Assembly: GCF_013449735.1 (NCBI RefSeq)
Contig: NZ_JACBNY010000013.1
Span: 1 to 57,803 of the forward strand
Source: Pseudolactococcus laudensis
GTDB taxonomy: Bacteria; Bacillota; Bacilli; Lactobacillales; Streptococcaceae
Direction of reading: 5' to 3'
Length of the DNA: 57,803 nt
Made by a program: the position numbers and the translations under genes. This document shows, in pieces, positions 50,976 to 57,803 of the stretch (position 1 is the stretch's first letter; the number at the start of each line of letters is the position of its first letter). A model generated the notes under the pieces. It did not search any database and had not been told where the DNA came from. It saw nothing but the letters and a program-made list of their open reading frames with translations.

Positions 50976-52382
50976 TTGAGTGTTAATAGCCCTCCTATTC
51001 AAGTCTCAAGTGGTACGATTCGCTTTATTTCACCAAAAAAATTGCACGCAGAGATTCTAGATGCAAGTGGTAATGTTAAAAATAAAGCAACAGCAGTATT
51101 CAATACGTCTGACCAAATGGGTGGGAGAATGCGCTTTACGAACGCTACTATCCGAGGTTGGACGGATACTAATGATTCAAGATATAATCCAAACTTTACC
51201 AAAACCTTTAAGGTGCTAGAGATAAGGGAAAATAGTAGTATAGCTGATAACTCTGGTAGACTAGATAAAAATGTCTTTCCTAATACGACACGTGAATTCA
51301 AGCTGGAAGGTTCAGGTGTTGGTGAGGTCAAGATTAACTATATCGACCAGAATGGTAACAAGGTAGGCGATACCGATATGACCTTGGTCGACAATGTCAA
51401 TTTCGTGGGTCAGAGTTTCAACCTTGCGACCAAAGAATTTGCCATTGATAAGATGCCCGCAGGTTATAAATGGGCGATTGATGAGCAGGTTTACTCGGGT
51501 GCGCCCCAAGGTAGTAATGGTCAGCCTGATGGCGATAGTGCTACCGACAATGATAATGGGGATAGTTTCGGTCAGGCGAATTACGCCATTGTACCAATGG
51601 ATAATGAAACCTATACCTATAACATCTATGTCTATACGGATGCCAACCCAAATGTGACTTATACTTATGTTGACCCGTTTACAGGCGCAGAGATTGCATC
51701 TGATAAGGCGACGATTGGTAGTGAGCAAGTTGGTAAATTGACCCCAGCACATATTGGGAATACAATTGATTGGACGGATGCATTTTATACCCAAACGAAT
51801 ATCCCAACTGGTTATACTTACGTTCCAAGTAATTTATTGCCGTCAACAGTGACACAGCCTACAAAGACAACGATTACGGATGCAACAACGCCTATCGATG
51901 TGCCTATCTACATTTATGACCTGAGTTATAAGGGCGCGGTGGCGCTATCTAGTGTGCCAGACATTAACTTTGGCAGTCAGTTAATTTCGCCTAAAAGTAG
52001 AGGGAAGATGTATGCTGCTGCTTTTACAAATGAGTTAGTTGTCAATGATTACCGCCGAGCGACTAAAGATGGCTGGAATTTAACTGTTCAGCAGTCTCAG
52101 CCGTTAACTTCAACGGATAAAAAGACGGTATTAAAAGATACGCTTTTCTTCCGTGAAAAGGATGGTGGTGTATTGGCGTCATTGGAAAGTGGCGCGCCAC
52201 AACTTGTCTATGAGCATCAGTCTCAATCTGGTAAAGGAATGTTGGAAACAGTCAAACCGACCAGTAATTGGTATAAGGCAGTAGACGGTGCAGGGTTCTA
52301 CCTTCAAGACAATGGTAAACTTAAAGAAGGCGATTATGAAACTGTTTTAACCTGGACGCTAACAGCGGGTCCTAAGATTTAA
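50976..52382 (+). pseudogene. Large WxL-domain protein, 5'-truncated
   Basis: A 468-codon frame with two MucBP-like repeats (GEVKINYIDQNGNKVG near residue 112, VTYTYVDPFTGAEI near 230) and a C-terminal WxL domain (GWNLTVQQS near 365, VLTWTLTAGPKI at the end). There is no signal peptide. The frame is open upstream to about 50930 but has no proper start; a good SD (AAAGAGGA) and TTG at 50935 lead into another frame that stops after 14 codons. The likely cause is a deletion of the start and signal sequence. Without export it cannot work as a surface protein. Confidence 0.65.
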
Positions 52383-52415
52383 AAAGGTGTGGGGGTGAAA
52401 ATCCTCATTAATCAA

Positions 52416-52458
52416 AAGAGCCAAGTAAACTGGCAAGGTTTACTTGACTCTTTTTTTT
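52416..52458 (+). terminator. Terminator of the WxL genes
   Basis: AAGAGCCAAGTAAAC pairs with GTTTACTTGACTCTT, followed by a T-run. Confidence 0.85.
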
Positions 52459-52504
52459 CGTATTATTCGCTGCATGAATCCGAGTTTTTTCACATCAGAT
52501 TTTT

Positions 52505-52616
52505 TTACCAAATCGGTATTCTTTTGGCAAAACAATGCGAAATTGGTAAGAAAAAGGTCGTTTTTGTGCGAAATTCGTATTGTTTTGCCAAAACAATACG
52601 AAATCGGTAAGAATCA
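52505..52616. repeat. Two-unit member of the 61-bp repeat family
   Basis: AATCGGTATTC (52511) and AATTCGTATTG (52572) are 61 bp apart. Cores are ATTCTTTTGGCAAAACAAT and ATTGTTTTGCCAAAACAAT, with GAAATTGGTA and GAAATCGGTA after them and a linker ending TTTTTGTGC. The first unit is partly palindromic. Confidence 0.8.
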
Positions 52617-52957
52617 TAATGTTGTTTTACAATTTTGTGGAGAGATTTTCCTCATGGAGCGTACTCTTGGTAGAACAGTATGAGTTTGTCGGGATATATG
52701 ATCGTTGTAGTTTGAGATAATACCGAGGAGTGAGCTTGAGATGTTAATCGCTCTATCAATAATATGCTTGTTCAATAGACTTTTTGATATGACAAAAAAT
52801 AGTATGATTATCAATATTTTAGCACTAAGGATGATTGTTTGACTACTGCACTTGAGTAATTTTCAACTGCAAGTTTAACGCAATGGGGGTGTTTTTGTTT
52901 GATTTGAAATTTAACTAGCCCTTAAATATTTACACAAACCATACGGAACCAAAAAAC
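52617..52957. other. Intergenic region upstream of rpsL
   Basis: About 340 bases with no supported gene. A 33-codon frame at 52741-52842 (+), MLIALSIICLFNRLF..., has an SD-like GAGGAG and a hydrophobic start, but nothing else supports it. Confidence 0.3.
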
Positions 52958-53246
52958 TTGACAGACTATCCTAGATATGATAAACTGATAAACGATACTT
53001 TTTCATTTGGTCAAACAAAAGGAGCATGTTTTTGAGTAACTGAACCTCGGACTAACTTTCTATGGAAGTTTGCGCTAGGCGCACCGTCCTCAGTCTCTTA
53101 ACATGTAGTATCCAAACTTCTTGTCGGAACTTGGCATAAGCGACCATATACCGACACACCCAAAACGAAAAAACGAAAGGAATGCTTTCAAGTTTATTAT
53201 CGCTTGTTGACGTCAGTCAAAATAAACTTCTGAAAGCAAGCAAGAA
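52958..53246 (+). promoter_or_regulatory. rpsL promoter and structured leader
   Basis: TTGACA (52958-52963), 17-bp spacer, TAAACT (52981-52986) with extended TGA. The ~250-nt leader folds into a possible three-way junction (GGAC 53049-53052 with GTCC 53086-53089, enclosing hairpins 53055-53069 and 53072-53082), a hairpin TGTCGG/CCGACA (53122-53156), and a 15-bp stem (53184-53198 with 53221-53237) that lies between AAAGGA (53176-53181) and the rpsL ATG. This is a candidate autoregulatory ribosomal-protein leader. Confidence 0.55.
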
Positions 53247-53660
53247 ATGCCTACTATTAACCAATTGGTTCGCAAACCACGTAAATCAAAAGTTGTTAAA
53301 TCAACTGCTCCAGCATTGAACGTTGGTTTCAACAGCCGTAAAAAAGTTCAAACGAAAACAAACTCACCACAAAAACGTGGGGTTGCTACTCGTGTTGGTA
53401 CAATGACACCTAAGAAACCCAACTCAGCTTTGCGTAAATTCGCACGTGTGCGTTTGTCAAACCTGATTGAAGTAACAGCTTATATCCCAGGTATCGGTCA
53501 CAACTTACAAGAACACAGCGTGGTATTACTTCGTGGTGGACGTGTAAAAGACCTTCCAGGGGTACGTTACCATATCGTTCGTGGTGCACTTGATACTGCA
53601 GGTGTAACAGATCGTAAACAAGGCCGTTCTAAATACGGTACTAAAAAACCAAAAGCATAA
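53247..53660 (+). CDS. rpsL: 30S ribosomal protein S12
   Basis: A 137-residue full-length S12, starting [15 protein letters not shown]. The conserved decoding-site loops [19 protein letters not shown] (about residue 54) and [17 protein letters not shown] (about 96) are intact, with the lysines that are altered in streptomycin-resistant strains. S12 sits at the decoding centre of the small subunit. It leads the str operon; the start codon lacks a close SD and the nearest good one is 65 nt upstream beyond a hairpin. Confidence 0.98.
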   Translation: MPTINQLVRKPRKSKVVKSTAPALNVGFNSRKKVQTKTNSPQKRGVATRVGTMTPKKPNSALRKFARVRLSNLIEVTAYIPGIGHNLQEHSVVLLRGGRVKDLPGVRYHIVRGALDTAGVTDRKQGRSKYGTKKPKA

Positions 53661-53680
53661 TCTGAAAGGAGATAAGATAA

Positions 53681-54148
53681 ATGCGTAAAAATCGTGCACC
53701 AAAACGTGAAGTTTTGGCAGATCCACTTTATAACTCAGTCGTAGTCACTCGCCTTATCAACCGCGTTATGCTTGATGGTAAACGTGGTACTTCAGCGAGC
53801 ATCGTTTACGGCGCTTTCGAACAAATCAAAGAAGCTACTGGAACAGAAGCTATCGAAGTATTTGAACAAGCAATGGAAAACATCATGCCAGTTCTTGAAG
53901 TTCGCGCTCGCCGTGTTGGTGGGTCAAACTACCAAGTCCCAGTTGAAGTACGTCCAGAACGTCGTGTAACACTTGGTTTGCGTTGGTTGGTAACAATCGC
54001 TCGCAAACGTGGTGAGCATACAATGCAAGACCGTTTAGCTAAAGAAATCATGGACGCAGCTAACAACACTGGTGCTGCAGTTAAAAAACGTGAAGACACA
54101 CATAAAATGGCTGAAGCCAACCGTGCCTTCGCTCACTTCCGTTGGTAA
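53681..54148 (+). CDS. rpsG: 30S ribosomal protein S7
   Basis: A 155-residue S7, starting [19 protein letters not shown], with [16 protein letters not shown] near residue 85 and the C-terminal [15 protein letters not shown]7 nucleates assembly of the 30S head and in E. coli represses the str operon by binding its mRNA. GAAAGGAG precedes the ATG, 20 nt after rpsL. A repeat and a terminator separate it from fusA. Confidence 0.98.
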   Translation: MRKNRAPKREVLADPLYNSVVVTRLINRVMLDGKRGTSASIVYGAFEQIKEATGTEAIEVFEQAMENIMPVLEVRARRVGGSNYQVPVEVRPERRVTLGLRWLVTIARKRGEHTMQDRLAKEIMDAANNTGAAVKKREDTHKMAEANRAFAHFRW

Positions 54149-54442
54149 TTTCGATTTTGCGTCGGCTATGCACTCGCTTTTCTTCACTTGCGTACCTCAG
54201 TACGCGGCGATCAGAAAATCAAGCACCTAGCTCTAGCAAAATCAAAATTGCGGTAAACTTTGTCATTTCGTCAGAACAGCAAGGCGCACCAGCAATTTCT
54301 CACAAAACATCATTTAACCACGATAACATTGTGAGAACCCAACTGGGAAAAATTAAACAAAGTAACTCAAGAAAAATACTAGGTGGGCGACCTGCCTTCC
54401 TAGTATTTTTCACTCAAACATATATATTAGGAGACCTATACA
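54149..54442. other. rpsG-fusA spacer with inverted repeat and terminator
   Basis: AATTTCGATTTTGC (54147-54160), overlapping the rpsG stop, is repeated inverted at 54236-54249, enclosing a GCGTAC-ctca-GTACGC hairpin (54190-54205). A strong terminator, AAAAATACTAGG (54372-54383) with 54399-54410, stands just before the fusA SD (AGGAG). EF-G expression may be set by partial read-through or by a promoter in this gap. Confidence 0.55.
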
Positions 54443-56518
54443 ATGGCACGCGAATTTTCACTTGAAAACACTCGTAACATCGGTATCATGGCTCACGTCG
54501 ACGCTGGTAAAACAACAACGACTGAGCGTGTACTTTACTATACTGGTAAAATCCACAAAATTGGTGAAACCCACGAAGGGGCATCACAAATGGACTGGAT
54601 GGCCCAAGAGCAAGAACGTGGTATCACAATCACATCAGCTGCAACAACAGCTGCATGGCATGACACACGTATCAACATCATCGACACACCAGGTCACGTG
54701 GACTTCACAATCGAAGTACAACGTTCACTCCGTGTTTTGGATGGTGCAGTAACTGTATTGGATGCCCAATCAGGTGTTGAACCACAAACTGAAACAGTTT
54801 GGCGTCAAGCAACTGAATATGGTGTACCACGTATCGTATTTGCCAACAAAATGGATAAAATCGGTGCAGACTTCTTCTACTCATTGTCTACACTTCATGA
54901 CCGTTTGAACGCAAACGCTCACCCAATCCAAATTCCAATCGGAGCTGAAGAAGACTTCGAAGGAATCATTGACTTGGTAACAATGCGTGCCGAAGTTTAT
55001 ACAAATGACCTTGGTACAGATATTCTTGACGAAGAAATTCCAGAAGAATACCGTGAGCAAGCTGAAGAATGGCGTGCTAAATTGATTGAAGCTGTTGCTG
55101 ATACTGATGAAGACATCATGATGAAATATCTTGAAGGCGAAGAAATCAGCGAAGCTGAATTGAAAGCTGCTATTCGTAAAGCGACAATCAACGTTGAATT
55201 CTACCCAATGCTTGCAGGTTCTGCCTTCAAGAACAAAGGTGTTCAAATGATGCTTGATGCGGTTGTTGACTACTTGCCAAGCCCAGTTGACGTGCCAGCT
55301 ATCAAAGGTGTAACACCTGACGGTGAAGACACAGAACGTCCAGCTGACGATTCTGCACCATTTGCAGCTCTTGCCTTTAAAGTAATGACTGACCCGTTTG
55401 TAGGTCGTTTGACATTCTTCCGTGTTTATTCAGGTGTTTTGTCAGCTGGTTCATACGTATTAAATGCCTCAAAAGGCAAACGCGAACGTATCGGACGTAT
55501 CCTTCAAATGCACGCTAACACACGTAATGAAATCAACGATGTTTACTCAGGTGACATCGCTGCCGCTGTTGGTCTGAAAGACACAACGACTGGTGACTCA
55601 TTGACAGACGAAAAGAATCCAGTTATTCTTGAATCTATCGAATTCCCAGAACCAGTTATCCAAGTCATGGTTGAGCCTAAATCTAAAGCTGACCAAGATA
55701 AAATGGGTGTTGCCCTTCAAAAACTTGCTGAAGAAGATCCGTCATTCCGCGTTGAAACAAACATCGAAACTGGTGAAACACTGATCGCTGGTATGGGTGA
55801 ACTTCACTTGGATATCCTTGTTGACCGTATGCGTCGTGAGTTCAACGTTGATGCCAACGTTGGTGCGCCACAAGTATCATACCGTGAAACATTCCGTGCG
55901 CCTGTCACTCAAGCCGAAGGTAAATTCGTTCGTCAATCAGGTGGTAAAGGTCAATACGGTCACGTTTGGGTTGAGTTCACACCAAATGAAGAAGGTAAAG
56001 GTTTCGAATTCGAAAACGCTATCGTTGGTGGTGTGGTACCTCGTGAATACATCCCAGCCGTTGAAAAAGGTTTGGAAGAAGCAATGCAAAATGGTGTCCT
56101 TGCTGGTTACCCACTTGTAGACGTTAAAGCAAAACTTTACGATGGTTCATACCATGATGTCGATTCGAATGAAACGGCCTTCCGTGTGGCAGCATCTTAC
56201 GCTTTGAAAGCTGCAGCACCTAAAGCGAACCCAGTTATCCTTGAACCAATGATGAAAGTAACAGTTACTGTTCCTGAAGAAAATCTTGGGGATATCATGG
56301 GCCACGTAACAGCTCGTCGTGGACGTGTTGAAGGTATGGAAGCACATGGTAACAGCCAAATCGTTCATGCATTTGTACCACTTGCTGAGATGTTTGGTTA
56401 TGCTACAACACTTCGTTCATCTACACAAGGACGTGGTACTTTCATGATGGTATTTGACCACTATGAAGATGTGCCTAAATCAGTACAAGAAGCAATCATC
56501 AAGAAAAATCAAGGTTAA
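54443..56518 (+). CDS. fusA: Translation elongation factor G
   Basis: A 691-residue EF-G, the GTPase that translocates tRNA and mRNA on the ribosome. G-domain motifs are [13 protein letters not shown] (P-loop, about residue 17), DTPGHVDF (about 81) and NKMDKIGAD (about 135). Domains II-V follow in standard order; domain IV has the conserved [13 protein letters not shown]. Codon use is strongly biased, as for a highly expressed gene. AGGAGA precedes the ATG. It is separated from rpsG by ~290 bp with a terminator, so its transcription may be partly independent. Confidence 0.98.
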   Translation: MAREFSLENTRNIGIMAHVDAGKTTTTERVLYYTGKIHKIGETHEGASQMDWMAQEQERGITITSAATTAAWHDTRINIIDTPGHVDFTIEVQRSLRVLDGAVTVLDAQSGVEPQTETVWRQATEYGVPRIVFANKMDKIGADFFYSLSTLHDRLNANAHPIQIPIGAEEDFEGIIDLVTMRAEVYTNDLGTDILDEEIPEEYREQAEEWRAKLIEAVADTDEDIMMKYLEGEEISEAELKAAIRKATINVEFYPMLAGSAFKNKGVQMMLDAVVDYLPSPVDVPAIKGVTPDGEDTERPADDSAPFAALAFKVMTDPFVGRLTFFRVYSGVLSAGSYVLNASKGKRERIGRILQMHANTRNEINDVYSGDIAAAVGLKDTTTGDSLTDEKNPVILESIEFPEPVIQVMVEPKSKADQDKMGVALQKLAEEDPSFRVETNIETGETLIAGMGELHLDILVDRMRREFNVDANVGAPQVSYRETFRAPVTQAEGKFVRQSGGKGQYGHVWVEFTPNEEGKGFEFENAIVGGVVPREYIPAVEKGLEEAMQNGVLAGYPLVDVKAKLYDGSYHDVDSNETAFRVAASYALKAAAPKANPVILEPMMKVTVTVPEENLGDIMGHVTARRGRVEGMEAHGNSQIVHAFVPLAEMFGYATTLRSSTQGRGTFMMVFDHYEDVPKSVQEAIIKKNQG

Positions 56519-56532
56519 TTTTAACCAGAAAG

Positions 56533-56563
56533 CACGAACAATTTTAATTGTTCGTGTTTTTTT
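56533..56563 (+). terminator. fusA terminator
   Basis: CACGAACAATT (56533-56543) pairs with AATTGTTCGTG (56546-56556), followed by seven T. Confidence 0.9.
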
Positions 56564-56565
56564 GA

Positions 56566-56664
56566 TATAATAGAAGATGTAAGCGATGTAATGCGCAGTA
56601 ACATACATTACAGATAGCTATCGCGTCAGAATTTGTTAGGAACTAACAGATTAAGTTCGGAAAT
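56566..56664 (+). promoter_or_regulatory. purR promoter and candidate PurBox
   Basis: An extended -10, TGATATAAT (56566-56571), begins ~3 nt after the fusA terminator. TAAGTTCGGAAAT (56652-56664) is, on the other strand, ATTTCCGAACTTA, close to the lactococcal PurBox AWWWCCGAACWWT. This suggests that PurR acts on its own gene. Confidence 0.5.
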
Positions 56665-56733
56665 GTTGGCAAACCAGAAAAACAAATCCAAAAAATGACC
56701 TGATAAATTATAGTTAGTGAAAGAGGTTGCAGT

Positions 56734-57552
56734 ATGAAAAGAAGTGAACGATTGGTGGATTTCACCAACTATTTGTTGAATCACCCGAGACAACTCACGA
56801 CCCTATCTTTTTTTAGTGAGCGATACGGTGCAGCAAAATCATCTATTTCTGAAGATTTAGTCATCATCAAACGCATATTTGATGAAACAGAAGTCGGAAC
56901 AGTTGAAACATTTGCAGGAGTTTCAGGTGGGGTCATTTTCACACCAGCTATTTCTGATGACAATTCCCGCGTCATCGCAACAGAAATTGCTGACCTCATG
57001 ACAGAAAGCAATCGCATTTTGCCTGGGGGGTATATCTACCTCTCGGACATCTTAGGCAGCCCAAAAAATCTCGATAAAATCGGCAAAATCATCGCCCACG
57101 AATACGTCGGCAAACAAATCGATGCGATAATGACCATTGCCACAAAGGGCATCCCCATTGCACAAGCAGTTAGTAGCATCCTAGATGTCCCGTTCGTCAT
57201 CGTCAGACGCGACCCTAAAGTCACAGAAGGTGCGACCCTCAACGTCAACTATATGTCAGGCTCAAGCTCTAAAGTAGAGAATATGACCCTTTCTAAGCGC
57301 TCTCTTGCCCCAGGGCAACGCGTGCTGATTGTTGATGATTTCATGAAGGGCGGCGGTACATTGAATGGGATGAAGTCTCTGGTCCATGAGTTCGACTGTC
57401 TCCTTGCAGGGGTTGCAGTATTTGCAGAAGGACCATTTAAAGGTGAGCGCCTGATTTCTGACTATAAATCAATTTTAAAAATTGAGAGCATAGACGTCGA
57501 AAATAGATCGATTTATGTCACATTAGGGAATATTTATACAGAAAAAAACTAA
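56734..57552 (+). CDS. purR: Pur operon regulator PurR
   Basis: A 272-residue PurR of the Bacillus/Lactococcus type, unrelated to E. coli PurR. Residues 1-75 form a winged helix (RLVDFTNYLLNHPRQLTTLSFFSERYGAAKSSISEDL), and residues about 80-272 a phosphoribosyltransferase-like domain with the PRPP-binding segment VLIVDDFMKGGGT near residue 202. In Lactococcus PurR activates pur genes when PRPP is high. AAAGAGG precedes the ATG. Its neighbour fusA may share strong expression only partly, given the terminator between them. Confidence 0.95.
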   Translation: MKRSERLVDFTNYLLNHPRQLTTLSFFSERYGAAKSSISEDLVIIKRIFDETEVGTVETFAGVSGGVIFTPAISDDNSRVIATEIADLMTESNRILPGGYIYLSDILGSPKNLDKIGKIIAHEYVGKQIDAIMTIATKGIPIAQAVSSILDVPFVIVRRDPKVTEGATLNVNYMSGSSSKVENMTLSKRSLAPGQRVLIVDDFMKGGGTLNGMKSLVHEFDCLLAGVAVFAEGPFKGERLISDYKSILKIESIDVENRSIYVTLGNIYTEKN

Positions 57553-57555
57553 AAG

Positions 57556-57579
57556 ACAGAGCAAAAAGCTCTGTTTTTT
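57556..57579 (+). terminator. purR terminator
   Basis: ACAGAGC pairs with GCTCTGT around AAAAA, followed by a T-run. Confidence 0.85.
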
Positions 57580-57662
57580 GCTATAAATAGACATAAATAA
57601 ACGTTAAAAACAGGACAAAAAAGTGTAATTTTAAGAAAAAGAGAAAAATAAACAAAAAAGTG

Positions 57663-57788
57663 TTGACATGTTAAGTCAGATTTGATAAGATAATAAAGTA
57701 CTCAAAACGACAGGTCACGAACGAAAGAAAAGAAAATAAAAAAACTTTTCAGAAAGGTGTTGACAAGTCAAAAAAGTTTTGGTAGAAT
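57663..57788 (+). promoter_or_regulatory. Tandem promoters, probably of an rRNA operon
   Basis: P1: TTGACA (57663-57668), 17 bp, TAAGAT (57686-57691). P2: TTGACA (57760-57765), 17 bp, TAGAAT (57783-57788). Two strong, closely spaced promoters at the window edge, with a long AT-rich spacer and no SD after them, are typical of rrn operons in this group. The 16S gene would start beyond the window. Confidence 0.65.
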
Positions 57789-57803
57789 TAAATAGTTGTC
57801 TCG

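Noticed and set aside
52741-52842. 33-codon hydrophobic ORF as a third type I toxin
   Set aside because: It has an SD-like sequence but no convergent RNA promoter, no antisense repeat and no resemblance to known toxins.

Overview
The window reads as a chromosome segment of a low-GC Gram-positive of the order Lactobacillales, most likely family Streptococcaceae and Lactococcus-like. Pointers are an HtrA/RlmH pair with a CiaR-type box, two adjacent glycolipid glycosyltransferases, PurR beside rpsL-rpsG-fusA, WxL surface proteins, Fst and holin-like type I toxins, and a LicT/PTS beta-glucoside locus. The species assignment is inference.

Layout. 1-1.75 kb: a displaced 3' scrap of rpsI (possible integration scar), a MenA-type prenyltransferase and an orphan bacteriocin-immunity gene. 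2.2-6.5 kb: amidase plus amino-acid binding lipoprotein, then a sigma/anti-sigma pair. 6.6-13.8 kb: a MerR/TipAS regulator, a broken HAD phosphatase, an oxidoreductase, a membrane protein, an acetyltransferase, NAD(P)HX dehydratase plus NUDIX, and a methyltransferase plus GIY-YIG protein. 13.9-20.9 kb: two glycosyltransferases, tRNA-Glu, htrA, a DnaA-box cluster, rlmH, an AlkD-like protein and a YoaK-like membrane protein. 21-32.4 kb: guaB, then a beta-glucoside regulon (licT, bglP, a phosphatase lipoprotein, three GH1 enzymes, a HAD phosphatase) with a cre site and two LicT-type RNA targets. 33.2-40.3 kb: TetR/ABC exporter, DUF421/DUF3290 pair, AEC permease, DacA. 40.4-52.4 kb: an accessory surface-protein island holding a ~1,700-residue secreted protein, a membrane-anchored partner, an LPXTG-like protein and three WxL proteins. 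Two different type I toxin-antitoxin modules bracket the first operon. 53-57.8 kb: rpsL, rpsG, fusA, purR and tandem promoters that probably drive an rRNA operon just outside.

The most unusual signal is a dispersed repeat family. Eight intergenic loci carry units of one architecture with a period of about 61 bp: two direct copies of a GAAATYGGTA-like motif about 30 bp apart, a 19-nt palindromic core between them, and a linker usually ending TTTTGTGY. Copy number runs from two to eight. Each array is internally homogeneous but differs from the others, and one array has a core that looks like a hybrid of two core types. Five of the eight lie between convergent genes. They are neither CRISPR arrays nor plausible genes; I know of no description of them.

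Other points worth checking are leaderless or nearly leaderless transcripts (rlmH, tetR, AEC permease, a glycosyltransferase), Shine-Dalgarno sequences separated from the start codon by a hairpin (rpsL and the binding lipoprotein), a LicT target that overlaps an SD-sequestering hairpin before bglP, and a prfB-like +1 frameshift site in the surface operon. Several frameshifts sit in or near homopolymers, so sequencing error must be excluded before biology is invoked.
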